From: JAGTVG01 sp963820995 | Lineage (GTDB): Bacteria > Bacteroidota > Bacteroidia > Cytophagales > Cyclobacteriaceae | DNA: 64,000 bases | Reading direction: 5' to 3' | NCBI GenBank assembly: GCA_963820995.1 | Contig: CAWGCL010000002.1 | Coordinates: forward strand, 1 to 64,000 | Shown: positions 1 to 10,420 of the stretch, piece after piece | How positions within the stretch are numbered: position 1 is the first letter of the stretch | Layout of the letters: every line of letters begins with the position of its first letter | Notes under the pieces: model-generated | Databases searched by the model: none | What the model saw: the letters and a program-made list of their open reading frames with translations, nothing else | Told to the model about the DNA's origin: nothing | Translations under genes and position numbers: made by a program

Positions 1-149
1 AGTACAATAGAATATTTCCCTTTAAATACCTAACTTCAATAATGCATCGGGTATAAAGCTGTTGGAATTATCAAGTTATGGAAACAACTTCACTTATCAT
101 TTTCTTAATTTTATATATCGTTATCATTTTTTAAATAACCCCGAAAACA

Positions 150-1519
150 TGAAAAAATTAGTTTTACTGATACTAATAGCTCTGGTATCTCAATCAACTA
201 TCGCTCAAAAGAAAATCTGGGATGAAACCTGGAAGAAAAAGATAAGCGCCTGGAATGGTGGCGAAATGACCGCTTTGGAATGTTTATCCACTGGGGAACA
301 TATGCCCTGGCCGGCCGGCATGAATGGGTGAAAAAACATGAACGGATTCCCGATGAGTGAATACCAGAAATATTTTGACAATTTCAATCCGGATCTATAC
401 AATCCATCAGAATGGGCAAAAATGGCCAAAAGCTGCAGGGATGAAATATGCAGTGATCACATCCAAACACCATGAAGGATTTACCCTGTTTGATTCAAAA
501 TACACTGATTATAAGGCCACCAACACACCTTATGGAAAAGATGTGTTGAAAGAGTGGGTTGATGCATTCCGGGCTGAAGGATTGAAAATTGGATTTTATT
601 ATTCGCTGATCGACTGGCATCATCCCGAATATACCATCGACAGGGTCCATCCCAAAGAGTGCAATACCCAGGAAGAGTATGATGAACTCAACAAAGGACC
701 GTGATATGAGTGTATACAGGGAATATCTGAAAAACCAGGTACGTGAGATTCTGACCAATTATGGAAAAATCGATATCCTGTGGCTGGATTATTCATTTCC
801 CGGAAAATTTGGAAAGGCCGGGATGACTGGGGATCAGTTGAGTTGATGAAAATGGTCAGAGAGCTGCAACCCGGAATCATCGTCAATGACCGTGCCGATC
901 TGAAGGATTATTGCGGGAGGATGGGATTTTACCACACCGGAACAGTTTAAAGTGCCCGAATGGCCAACATATGATGGTAAAAAAATTCCATGGGAAACCT
1001 GTCAGACTTTTTCCGGTTCCTGGGGATATTACCGCGATGAACATACCTGGAAAGATACCAAGCAATTACTCGTATTGCTGATCGAATCTGTAAGCAAAGG
1101 CGGTAATCTGTTGCTTAAATGTGGGCCCAACCGGAAGGGGAACCATCGATTACAGGGCAGAGAATGCCTTGAATTCCATGGGAGAATGGATGAAATACAA
1201 CAGCCGATCCATTTATGGATGACCCAGGCGCCGGAATCATTTCAAGTTCCGGATCATAGCCTGCTGACCTACAATCCGAAAACCAATCGATTATACATTC
1301 ATTTACTGGATTATCCGTTGCAGAACTTCACATTAAAAGGATACAAAGGAAAAATCAAGTATGCTCAATTTCTTCATGATGCTTCAGAAATCAGGATCAC
1401 TACGCCCCGTGGGCACTGGAACCAGTCGGAAACTATCTGAAAACGACATCAATCTGAGATTACCGGTAAACAAACCGCCTGTTGAAATTCCGGTGATCGA
1501 GTTGATTTTGGACAATTGA
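150..1519 (+). pseudogene. Alpha-L-fucosidase (GH29), broken by several frameshifts
   Basis: Exported glycosidase that would release alpha-L-fucose from glycans. The start at 150 gives a signal peptide (MKKLVLLILIALVSQSTIAQ). Reading across frames recovers a whole GH29 protein: RFGMFIHWGTYALAG near 260-310, the SKHHEGF motif near 465-482, FYYSLIDWHHPEY near 595-630, WLDYSFP near 781-800 (the Asp is the expected nucleophile), PWETCQTFSGSWGYY near 990-1030 and a C-terminal beta domain ending at 1519. The total of about 456 codons fits the family. The frame changes near 255, 355, 432, 700, 810, 1140 and 1440. The break at 432 looks like one extra A in AAAAGC. The gene is either a real pseudogene or lies in poorly corrected sequence. 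The family call is secure; whether it is functional is unknown. Confidence 0.8.
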
Positions 1520-1685
1520 ACAATTTACATGAGATAACGTTTGATGCATTCTTTTTTGCCTCCAACAGAATATACCTTTTATTGTAAGCCCTTGATCTCA
1601 GGTTTGAAAACCTTAATAAAGTATAAGAGTAGATGTAGGCATATGGCACTTGTACAGCTTCTCTTCGCTTCTTACGTAAAATTAA

Positions 1686-2974
1686 TCAACCCTTTACAAC
1701 CTGGTGTTTTTTAACAAAATCAGGATCCAGATCCACACCTAAACCCGGACCGGTTGGGACTTTGACCAATCCATTTTCACTTCGAAGTGGAGATGTTTTA
1801 CATTCAAATTCCACTCCGGTTCTAAATCCTTTAAACTCATGATGATGTAGAGCGTTGGGAAGCGCTGAAACAAAGTGCATCATATAAAGAAATCCCAGAT
1901 CTCCACCAGACATATGCGGAGTACACTTTTTCCCAACCGCATTTGCCATTAATGCCACTTTCATTGACCGGATCATTCCACCGAAATAATTGGTGTCGGG
2001 TTGAACGATATCCAGGCCGTCGTTTGCAACAAGCCAGCGAAATCCATGAAGACTGTATTCCTGTTCACCACCAGCAACCGGAATGGAAAGCGCATCTGTG
2101 ACCATTTTTGTCTCCTCATACCAATCGAAAGGAACAGGTTCTTCAAAAAACTTATAATCGATATTCTTCCAATAACTTCCCTACCCGGATGGCTTCTTCC
2201 ACAGAATAAAACCCATTTGAATCGGCATAAAGAACCATCTGATCACCAAATGTTTTTCTGACAAGCGGGATAATTTCTTCCGTTCGCCCTGGAGGGCCAA
2301 CGGCATGCATATCCCTGGTCATAAACATAAGTCCCCCTACTTTAATCTTAACAGCCTGGGCGTTATATTCCGCTACATCTCTTTTTATCAGCTCAATAGA
2401 TTCCTCAACAGATCTTTCCCTATATTCAGTTGCCTGATAAACTTCAACTTCCGGATGATGGATATCACCAATCAATTGCCCCATAGATTTCCTGGAAATA
2501 TGTCCCATCATGTCAAGAATAGCAAATTCGATGGCGGCTAAGGGTACACCCAGTGCTAATCCGGATAACCTGAAGTTGAGTCTGTAGATAAATACTTTTT
2601 CCAGTATCAGATCGAGGTCGCGTGCATCCTTATTTATGAAAAATGGTTGTAAATCGTTGGTAAATATTGGGTATAGTGATCTCAGCTGACCACTGTGACC
2701 GACTGAAATTCCTTCTGCTCCATCTTTCGACCGAACTCGGCATAAAAAACTATTTTCGTAGCGGAGTAATTCGAGTGTTTCAATTATTACCGGAGAATTA
2801 AACAATTCTTTTTTAAACACAGGCTGTTTAAGTATTTGGTCTAGCCTTTCATACCTATTCTGTACTTCATCTAAGCATGTGGGGAGCTGTCTTCCCTATG
2901 GAAGAAAGTGGCAATGTTGATGCCAATCCTCCGGCCAGGGTAGTTGATAAAAATTTACGTCTATTGATATCCAT
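1686..2974 (-). pseudogene. Enolase-superfamily (mandelate racemase/muconate lactonizing-like) sugar-acid dehydratase, two frameshifts
   Basis: Probable sugar-acid dehydratase of the mandelate racemase branch of the enolase superfamily. The likely start at 2974 gives a twin-Arg-like leader (MDINRRKFLSTTLAGG). The frame then shifts near 2850 into DEVQNRYERLDQILKQPVFKK. A second shift near 2110-2150 separates the N-terminal half from the C-terminal piece (1686-2105). Visible active-site features are the KIKVGG segment holding the base Lys, the metal ligands in YADSN, FFEEP (straddling the second break) and GGEQE, and the HMSGG motif near the end. Rejoined length is about 429 codons, normal for exported members. 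The neighbouring fucosidase and CBM9-like lipoprotein suggest a sugar acid from glycan breakdown, but the substrate cannot be read from the sequence. Confidence 0.72.
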
Positions 2975-3016
2975 GAAATATGGTATTTAAATAATTGATT
3001 AAGGACTAAGGTTTAT

Positions 3017-3981
3017 TCATTTCGAAATATCTACATATTGGGAGGAAAAATGAATGTATGTAAAACATTCCGGTACATGTGAATCCCAGACTCCATGCGG
3101 GCTCCAGGCCCAACCTCCGGAATCATTAGCTGGCAGGGGCTTCCTTATATTGATTAAAGCGGGAAAAATCCATGCGCCAGGTATCCTGATCCTTTGGCGG
3201 AAGACTTCGATTATCTCCCAAAGTCAAGGCCTTCATACCTGACCATGGCAGGGCTATTTCCACGGTCCACCCCCGATCCCGATCCTTGTCATTATTAATC
3301 GTACCGTCACAGTAAACAGCACTTTTTAATCCGGGGAAGTCCCAGTTCCAATAACCGATACGTGGCCCTCTCGGATGTGGCTTATAACCCACACCGTGAA
3401 AGCGCTTTCTTCCCTTTTGATCAGGGCTGAATTCTGGTATTTTATCATATCCTCCACTTTTATACGATTCTTCCCAAATAAAAAATACTTCGTAGATGGT
3501 GCCGTACGAATTAATTTCAAATTCGTAATAGGCATCCTTTCCCGCAATGAATAACTCTACATCATTGTCTTTGTAGATCTTTGCATCTCGTTCTGTCAGT
3601 GTAGCCTGTAGGTTTGGTTCCTCTATCCAATACGCCACATAAAGAAATTCTTCATCCCACACCACAGCAGCCCTGGTATCATGGATCGTCTCAGCACCTG
3701 AAATCAGATCCCTGAACCGGGTTGATTTAGGCACAGCCTGCCAGATTTCCTCATCAAGTTGTCCATCAATCTTCGGTGCTGATGAAATCTTGTGCGCTGT
3801 ATAATGAGGTATTTCTTCTTCATTACATGGAGGATATGCTACCAAATCTCCTGTAGAATTTGTGCTTATTTTTTTAGTCAATTCAGTTTTTTGATCCGCT
3901 AAATCGCTTCGATTGATCTTTTGAAGTATTGTCTTTACAGCAAAAAAGGATCAATGCTATTAGAAGTAGTTTAAAATTCAT
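3017..3981 (-). pseudogene. CBM9-like carbohydrate-binding lipoprotein, two frameshifts
   Basis: Secreted lipoprotein with a family-9-like carbohydrate-binding fold. The start at 3981 gives a lipoprotein signal (MNFKLLLIALILFCCKDN). The frame shifts near 3895, enters LADQKTELTKK, then runs through the main domain: APKIDGQLDEEIWQ, VVWDEEFLYVAYWIEEP, DNDVELFIAG and YYEFEINSYGTIYE. A second shift near 3130 restores the usual C-terminus (GGWAWSPHGVWDSHVPECF), with a stop at 3017. Proteins of this type sit in polysaccharide-utilization regions of Bacteroidota and probably bind glycans at the cell surface. The start lies one base after the stop of the small CxxC ORF upstream, so the two are probably co-transcribed. 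Confidence 0.72.
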
Positions 3982-3982
3982 A

Positions 3983-4102
3983 TTATCTGGCATCAACTCT
4001 TATCATACCTAAAGCATCCGTTCCAAACTCAAACCTTCTTTTTCCACACATTGGGCATCGGTATTTGGTTTTCTTTCGTAAGTGGGCTTCGAACTTTTCC
4101 AT
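3983..4102 (-). CDS. 39-aa small protein with a single CPMC motif
   Basis: Short ORF of 39 codons starting at ATG 4102, with an internal YRCPMCGKRRFEFGTDALG segment. One CxxC pair followed by basic residues resembles half of a zinc ribbon. It ends one base before the start of the CBM9-like lipoprotein, an operon-like spacing. The frame stays open a further nine codons upstream of the ATG, so it could also be the tail of a longer decayed gene. I do not recognise a family. It may be a true microprotein, a remnant or chance. Confidence 0.4.
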   Translation of the reverse strand: MEKFEAHLRKKTKYRCPMCGKRRFEFGTDALGMIRVDAR

Positions 4103-4256
4103 TTGTGAGTCTGTGAAAGGAATTGCTTATAAATTGATTTGTGAAATAAAAGGTAAAAATATTTGAAAAAAAATGAAGATACCAAATCTTTTAATATAGA
4201 CTATTCGCACAAGAAATGATTACAGAACAGAGAAACGGTATGGATAAAATTTGAGT

Positions 4257-7200
4257 TCAGGTAGTCAGTACTTTGAGCTTCTCTCCGAATTGCTCCAGCA
4301 AGGCATCAAAACAAGTTTCAATCTTATTCACATAGGAACCACCTCCAGGCGGCAGGGAGTTGTTTACATATTCATTCCGGATATCATCCACAATTTTTTC
4401 CATCCTGTGCATTTTAAGTAATCGCATATTGGACCTCATACTATGCCGGATCTGCCTGAATTCATCAAAATTCTCCTCTTTAAGGGATCTCGCCAAACTA
4501 ATCTTATAGGTCGAAAATTCCCCGAGCAACAGATTAATAAGCATTACATACTGGGTAGGCACCTCCCCATACAAATAATCCACGTCTGAGAAATTAATTA
4601 ATTGATCCGTATCAGATACCTGATCCGATTCAACCTCTAATTTTGCCGTTGATGGTGTACTTGCCTCACGTAACATTTCCTGGATCTTTTCGATCATGAC
4701 TTTCGGATTGATCGGCTTACTGATATAATCGTTCATCCCCGATTTCGAAATGGCTTTTATGGCCATTTCTGATATATCTCCTGTTACAGCCAAAATCGGA
4801 GTATTTTTATTTGCCAGGATTTCGATCTCCCTTATCTTTTCAGCCGCCTGGAAGCCATCCATAATTGGCATTTGAAGGTCAAGGAGCACCACATCATAAT
4901 GGTTCTCAGCAAACAACTGGACAGCTTCCTCTCCATTAGAGGCAATATCAAGTTCAAACTTCCAGAGGTCAGCGTATCCCTTCATCAGGAATTGATTGGA
5001 AGAAACATCCTCTGCATACAAGATATTTAAGTTCTGTATTTCATTTGTAAAGGTATCTAGGGCCTCATCCTTTATGGCAATTTTATCCTTGTCGACCACT
5101 CCAAATGGCAATTCAACTTTGAAGGTAGAACCGGAATTCTGTTCACTTGAAACTGAAATATTTCCACCGAGAAGTTCTATTAACTGTTTTACAATGGTTA
5201 GCCCCAATCCTGTTCCCCCATATCTTCTGGAAATATGGGTCTCCCCCTGGTGAAAAGGTTCAAATATGGAATCTAATTTTTGGGGAGAGATACCAATTCC
5301 GGTATCACTTACCTCGAATTTTATTCTTATGGTATCTTTATCTTTATTTAAAAGGTTTAAATCTATACTGATTTGCCCCTGGTCGGTAAATTTCTGAGCA
5401 TTACTTAAGAGGTTGTTCAGGATCTGTGTTAACCGGCTGTAATCTCCATTTACGTAGGCTGGGATTTTTTCATCGATGTTTAGTGCCAATTCCACCCTGG
5501 AGCTATCAAGTTGAAGTTTGTAACTTTCGAATATATTCCAGATAAATTCTTTCAGGTTAAAATCAATATTTTCAAAGACAAGCTTCCCTGCTTGAATTTT
5601 TGAGAAATCGAGCAAATCATTGATCAATCGCAACAAATTATCTGATGAAAATTTCAGGGTATTGATCAATCTCAACTGGTCAGGATTTGGATTCTGTTCA
5701 AGCAAAAGATAAGTCATGCCGATAACGACATTCAGAGGTGTCCTTATCTCATGACTCATCATGGAAAGAAAATCTTCTTTCGCATTTAATGCTTCTTCGG
5801 CCATCTTTCTTGCCCTTACGAGCTCTTTGTTTGTCCGTACCGCATCAGAAATGTTTCTAACGATGCCTATGGCCTCATCCTCAGTAATGGCGATGATCCT
5901 TGCTTCATAATTATTTACCCGCCCTTCTTCCTCAAGATCATATTCACAGAGTTCAACCTTTTTATTCTGGAATGACCGTTGCAGGCATTCATAAACTTTC
6001 AGATACGCCTTTGAAGGAAATGCATCTTTCATGTTCTTCCCTTCGAAACTTTTAATATTAAAGGCTGAATAGTCGGCCGATTCTCCTGCCATTACCTCCA
6101 GAAAGTCACCAAGTTTGTTGAGCCTGAAGAACAAATCCGGAAATGCATCGAATATGGCTTTGAAATTGATCAATGCATTTCTAAGCCTTTCATTAGAATT
6201 GATTTTCTCGGTGATATCGGTAACCGAACAAATAATCCTTTCAGGATTCCCGCCCTCATAAAAAATCTTCCCTCTTGCTAAAACCCAAAGTGTGACCCTG
6301 CTCTTATGATTCATTTCAAAGGTTTCTTCAAAATAGGTCTTGCCTTCCTGAACATATTGTTCAATGACATTTTTCAGAGCTTGCAGGTCTTTGGGATTTA
6401 CCAGGCGGTCTATGAAAAACTGTTCATCTATATGATCACCGGGACTATAACCTAATAAACTTTTCAGGCTATTATCAACGAAAAGCTTTTTATCATTAAA
6501 TGAATAATCCCAGATCCCATTATGTCCAGCCTCTACAGCAAGTTGATACCGGTCGCGGATCTGCTCTAATTCCAATTGATAGTTTATGCGATCCGATATG
6601 TTTCTTAAGTTAGCTATAGATTGAACGAGCCTTCCTCTCGAATCAAACTCACGTTCAAGGTGGACTTCGACCCATACCAGGGTTCCAGATTTCTGGGTTA
6701 TTCTGAACCTGTTCACAAGGAATTTATCGCGGTGCCGTAAACTTTGTTTCCAGATCAACTCAAATGGCTTTCGGTCTTCTTCGTATATAAAATGGCCAAA
6801 CTCCTTCTCATTAATAATTTCTGTTGGCTTATAGCCCATTAACTGGAAGCATGATGGGCTTATATAGATTATCCGGTTGGCCGAATCCAGTTGCAGGATA
6901 ACATCCCTTGACTGGTTTAGGATTTTCTTATAGAAATTCTTATCCCTGCCTTGCTCTTCCTTATCCTTTTCTTGGTTAGTTTTTTCTAAATTAAACCAGA
7001 AATATGTTCGATCTTTAAATTTTAATTCATTGACCTGGATTGAAAGTTTAATCTCTTTTCCAGAAGGTGACTTATATTCAGCAGTAAAAGTGAAGGTTTT
7101 ATTTGGGACAGCATGGCCTGTCATCCGACCAAAAAAGGATTTTAGTACTGGTAATAATGCTTCTACTCCTTCATCTACTACCTCTTTGGCAGTACATTCC

Positions 7201-7304
7201 AACAATTCTTCAGCACGTTTATTAATTTCCAGTAATTGGCCCGTTGAATTCGTAATAATTGCTGCGCCTTGATTCGCTTCTATGAAAGAAGTAAAATCAA
7301 TCAT
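4257..7304 (-). CDS. Soluble hybrid sensor histidine kinase: multiple PAS, HisKA, HATPase, receiver, HPt
   Basis: Phosphorelay sensor of 1015 residues with no signal peptide or membrane segment, so it is likely cytoplasmic. Four or five PAS/PAC repeats fill residues 1-500, with typical PAC ends such as RNISD, VTDIT and VRNIS. The H-box MSHEIRTPLN lies near residue 516, followed by an HATPase with NLLSNAQKF, DTGIGI and GGTGLGL. A receiver domain has its phospho-Asp in LLDLQMP near 807 and the switch Lys in YISKP. A C-terminal HPt-like bundle has a candidate His in RQIRHSMRS near 953. This gives a complete His-Asp-His chain in one protein, but no output domain; a separate response regulator is expected and none is in the window. 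A TACCTTTG motif on this strand (7516-7523) could be its distant promoter. Confidence 0.93.
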   Translation of the reverse strand: MIDFTSFIEANQGAAIITNSTGQLLEINKRAEELLECTAKEVVDEGVEALLPVLKSFFGRMTGHAVPNKTFTFTAEYKSPSGKEIKLSIQVNELKFKDRTYFWFNLEKTNQEKDKEEQGRDKNFYKKILNQSRDVILQLDSANRIIYISPSCFQLMGYKPTEIINEKEFGHFIYEEDRKPFELIWKQSLRHRDKFLVNRFRITQKSGTLVWVEVHLEREFDSRGRLVQSIANLRNISDRINYQLELEQIRDRYQLAVEAGHNGIWDYSFNDKKLFVDNSLKSLLGYSPGDHIDEQFFIDRLVNPKDLQALKNVIEQYVQEGKTYFEETFEMNHKSRVTLWVLARGKIFYEGGNPERIICSVTDITEKINSNERLRNALINFKAIFDAFPDLFFRLNKLGDFLEVMAGESADYSAFNIKSFEGKNMKDAFPSKAYLKVYECLQRSFQNKKVELCEYDLEEEGRVNNYEARIIAITEDEAIGIVRNISDAVRTNKELVRARKMAEEALNAKEDFLSMMSHEIRTPLNVVIGMTYLLLEQNPNPDQLRLINTLKFSSDNLLRLINDLLDFSKIQAGKLVFENIDFNLKEFIWNIFESYKLQLDSSRVELALNIDEKIPAYVNGDYSRLTQILNNLLSNAQKFTDQGQISIDLNLLNKDKDTIRIKFEVSDTGIGISPQKLDSIFEPFHQGETHISRRYGGTGLGLTIVKQLIELLGGNISVSSEQNSGSTFKVELPFGVVDKDKIAIKDEALDTFTNEIQNLNILYAEDVSSNQFLMKGYADLWKFELDIASNGEEAVQLFAENHYDVVLLDLQMPIMDGFQAAEKIREIEILANKNTPILAVTGDISEMAIKAISKSGMNDYISKPINPKVMIEKIQEMLREASTPSTAKLEVESDQVSDTDQLINFSDVDYLYGEVPTQYVMLINLLLGEFSTYKISLARSLKEENFDEFRQIRHSMRSNMRLLKMHRMEKIVDDIRNEYVNNSLPPGGGSYVNKIETCFDALLEQFGEKLKVLTT

Positions 7305-7334
7305 TCAAAACTAGTCTAATAAAATTATACATGC

Positions 7335-7350
7335 TGACCACTAACGGTCA
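7335..7350. promoter_or_regulatory. Perfect inverted repeat TGACC-N6-GGTCA upstream of the histidine kinase
   Basis: TGACC and GGTCA flank six bases, 31 bp before the kinase start codon. The symmetry and place suit an operator or a small 5'-leader hairpin. A five-base arm can arise by chance, so this is tentative. Confidence 0.25.
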
Positions 7351-7561
7351 ATTGTTATTTATTATGTTATTCTAATATTTATCTTACCTTTTATGATAAA
7401 AAAATATGTCTTTCTCCCAAGTTGAAAGATAAAGAAAAATATAAACTCCGCCGAATAAAAACCTTTATTTTTTTGGGAACTACCAAACAGCAGGCTTTAA
7501 TTTTCTTCTTCTTTTCAAAGGTATTTACAGCCCATAATTAGAGTTGAATACGCTGAATGAT

Positions 7562-7569
7562 TATCTTTG
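7562..7569 (+). promoter_or_regulatory. Bacteroidota -7 promoter element (TATCTTTG) of metG
   Basis: TATCTTTG matches the TAnnTTTG -7 consensus of the Bacteroidota primary sigma factor and sits 21 bp before the ATG at 7591. It supports that ATG over the upstream in-frame TTG at 7567, which lies inside the element. No clear -33 TTTG is seen; a TTG at 7544-7546 is closer than usual. Confidence 0.55.
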
Positions 7570-7590
7570 CGGAAATTCACTCCATCTGAA

Positions 7591-9643
7591 ATGAGTAATA
7601 AGAATTCATATAAACGATATACAGTAACTGCAGCCCTGCCTTATGCGAATGGCCCGGTACATATTGGCCACCTCGCAGGAGTATATATTCCCGCTGACAT
7701 ATATGCCCGTTATCTCAGGTTGAGAGGTAAGGATATCCTTTACATTTGCGGATCAGACGAACATGGTGTCCCAATCACCATTCGTGCAAAAAAAGAAGGA
7801 ATTAGTCCACAGGAGGTAGTAGATAAATATCATGAGATCAATAAAAAGGCCTTTAATGATCTGGGCATCAGCTTTGACATATATGACCGGACATCATCAC
7901 CGGTTCATCATGAAACTGCTGCGGATTTTTTCAAAAACCTATATGATAAAGGAAAATTCGAAGAGAAGGAATCTGAACAATACTATGATGAGAAAAGCGA
8001 ACAATTCCTCGCCGACCGATACATTATCGGTACTTGTCCTACTTGCAGTTTTGCAGAAGCTTATGGCGATCAATGTGAACAGTGTGGATCATCATTAAGC
8101 CCTTCTGAACTCATTAATCCCAGGTCGACGCTTAGCGGTGAAAAACCCATACTAAAAGAAACAAAACACTGGTATCTCCCACTCGAAAAAGATGAGAAAT
8201 GGTTGTCCAAATGGATATTAGAGGATCATAAAGAATGGAAATCGAATGTCTATGGACAATGTAAAAGCTGGCTTGACAATGGCTTGCAACCCAGGGCCGT
8301 TACCAGAGACCTTGATTGGGGTGTTCCTGTTCCACTTCCAGATGCTGAAGGAAAAGTCCTTTACGTCTGGTTCGATGCTCCTATAGGGTACATTTCAGCA
8401 ACTAAAAAATGGGCGAAGGACAATGGCAAAGACTGGGAGCCATATTGGAAATCAAAAGATACACGTCTCATCCATTTTATTGGCAAGGATAATATTGTAT
8501 TTCACTGTATAATATTCCCTGCCATGTTAAAGGCCCATCAGGATTATATTCTTCCCGATAATGTGCCGGCCAATGAATTCCTCAACCTGGAAAACAATAA
8601 AATTTCTACTTCAAAAAACTGGGCAGTCTGGTTACACGAATATCTTGAGGAATTGCCTGGCAAGGAAGATGTGCTTCGATATACCTTATGTGCCAATGCT
8701 CCGGAAGCCAAAGACAATGACTTTACCTGGAAAGATTACCAGGCAAAGAATAACAACGAACTGGTAGCCATATTAGGAAATTTTGTCAACAGGGCTCTCG
8801 TTCTCACTCAGAAATATTATGAGGGTAAGGTGCCAAAGCGATCTGAACTGTTTGATTTTGATCTTGAGGTTTTAAATAAGATTGATCAGGTCCCTGTGAA
8901 AATCGAAAAGGCACTGGATCAATTCAAATTCAGGGAAGCACTGAGCCAATACATTGAACTTGCCAGAACAGGTAATAAATACCTCGCTGATACTGAACCC
9001 TGGAAGCTGATAAAGGATAATGAAGAAACGGGTTGGAACGATACTTAACCTGTCCTTACAAATTGTGGCTAAGCTGGCTACTTTTGGTGAACCTTTCCTC
9101 CCTTTCAGCTCGGCAAAGATATTTGACATGCTAAATATTGATCCTGTTGGATGGGAAGATGCAAAAGAAGAGGTAATCCTAAAGGAAGGTCATCAATTAA
9201 ATAAACCATATCTTCTATTCGAAAAAATTGAAGATACAGTTGTCGAAATGCAGATACAGAAACTCGAAAATACAAAAACCACTAATATGGAAACAGAGCC
9301 ATATCCGCCCATAGGACCTGAAATGGTATATGACGATTTTGCTAAACTCGACATGCGTGTTGGCGAGATCCTTTCTGCAGAGAAAATTGAAAAATCAAAA
9401 AAATTATTAAAACTTCAGGTAGATATAGGCGTTGAGGTAAGAACAGTTTTAAGTGGAATAGCAGAGCAATTCAGCCCTGAAGATGTTGTTGGAAAGAAAG
9501 TGGTTTTGCTTGCTAACCTTCAACCCAGGAAAATGATGGGTATAGAATCTCAGGGGATGATCCTTATGTCTGAGGATAAGGAAGGCGTATTCCGATTCCT
9601 GACACCTGATGGTGAGGCAGATAACGGGTCTACCATCAGTTAA
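7591..9643 (+). CDS. metG: Methionyl-tRNA synthetase (one frameshift)
   Basis: Charges tRNA-Met for translation. The start at 7591 gives a normal N-terminus leading into PYANGPVHIGH, the class I HIGH signature. A zinc knuckle follows (CPTCSFAEAYGDQCEQCG), then the KMSKS-equivalent KISTSKN near residue 340. The anticodon-binding helices end near 9040, and a C-terminal Trbp111/EMAP-like tRNA-binding domain begins at FAKLDMRVGEI. One extra base near 9026, in GAAGAAACGGG, splits the gene: the first frame ends at 9048, and the second carries ERVGTILNLSLQIVAKLA onward. Removing one base gives 683 residues, the expected dimeric MetRS length. The gene is essential, so the break is almost surely a sequence error. 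Confidence 0.95.
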
Positions 9644-9754
9644 GCCCGGAATGTCCTGTGCGGATGATTGAAAGGAATATATTTAATCAAATAAATTTCA
9701 CTAATTCAGTACAATAGATAGTAACTTAGTGAGTTATATAATAAAACAGGTTGT

Positions 9755-10129
9755 ATGTTAAAGGTTGTATATTTATTTCTGCTCTTTCTGGGCTTATCGG
9801 TAATGGCACAGGCTCAGACCCAAAAAAAATATCAGACCACTAAAGGTGATTCCTATAATTACAGGTCAGAATATAATACAAAACCATCCAAAAAAGAGAC
9901 AAAAAAAGCCAAAAAAGCATACAAGAACAGCTACGCCAGACAATTTGATGTAAAGATCGAAGAGTACGAAGATCGAATGCAGGCAAATGCTAAAAAGTAT
10001 AAAAAACTATCACAGGAAGCAGAAAAACCTCAGTATTCTGATCCTACCTATTTCGGGCATAAAAATAAGCCAAAAAAGAGGAAAACTGGAAAGAAGAAGT
10101 TCTGCAAAGAATGCCAGATCGTCCATTAG
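9755..10129 (+). CDS. Small secreted Lys-rich protein with a C-terminal CKEC motif
   Basis: 124 residues with a clear signal peptide (MLKVVYLFLLFLGLSVMAQAQ). The mature part is very basic and polar, with runs such as KKETKKAKKAYK and KPKKRKTGKKK, and ends in FCKECQIVH. The terminal CxxC next to a Lys-rich stretch could bind a metal or form a disulfide. I do not recognise a named family. It stands alone between metG and deoC, transcribed in the same direction, with about 110 bp upstream. Function unknown. Confidence 0.7.
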   Translation: MLKVVYLFLLFLGLSVMAQAQTQKKYQTTKGDSYNYRSEYNTKPSKKETKKAKKAYKNSYARQFDVKIEEYEDRMQANAKKYKKLSQEAEKPQYSDPTYFGHKNKPKKRKTGKKKFCKECQIVH

Positions 10130-10233
10130 GTTTTCGCAGAATCACATCTAAGTCACATCATCCCTATAATAGATACACTATAGTTTAGTGGAAAATTAGA
10201 ATTCTTCAAAAATCCAACGCAGGTATTAAACAA

Positions 10234-10268
10234 ATTAGCAATGTGTATTTATACGACACATTACTAAT
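10234..10268. repeat. Imperfect 12-bp inverted repeat between the small secreted gene and deoC
   Basis: ATTAGCAATGTG and CACATTACTAAT flank an 11-base loop and pair along 12 positions with one mismatch. No T-run follows directly, so it is not a standard terminator. It may be an operator or an RNA hairpin in the 291-bp gap before deoC, which holds nothing else clear. Confidence 0.35.
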
Positions 10269-10420
10269 GGCAATTAGTTTGATTTGCTTATTATTTAACA
10301 AGGTACTATCATACGTTAGCATCCTCTCATTTATTTTGAATATCAATCCAATTTTTAATCCCTAATATCTTCAGATTAAAGATCTATGTACTTAAATTAG
10401 AAGCCTCTAAAACATTTGAT

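Noticed and set aside
1..149. Upstream gene fragment or RNA before the fucosidase
   Set aside because: AT-rich with stops in all frames; nothing distinct seen.
1641..1660. TGGCAC near 1645 as a second sigma-54 promoter
   Set aside because: The -12 part at the required distance reads CAGCT rather than TTGCW, and no target lies downstream.
9020..9643. Separate tRNA-binding protein gene at the metG 3' end
   Set aside because: The frame joins metG exactly after removing one base, giving the usual fused MetRS length.
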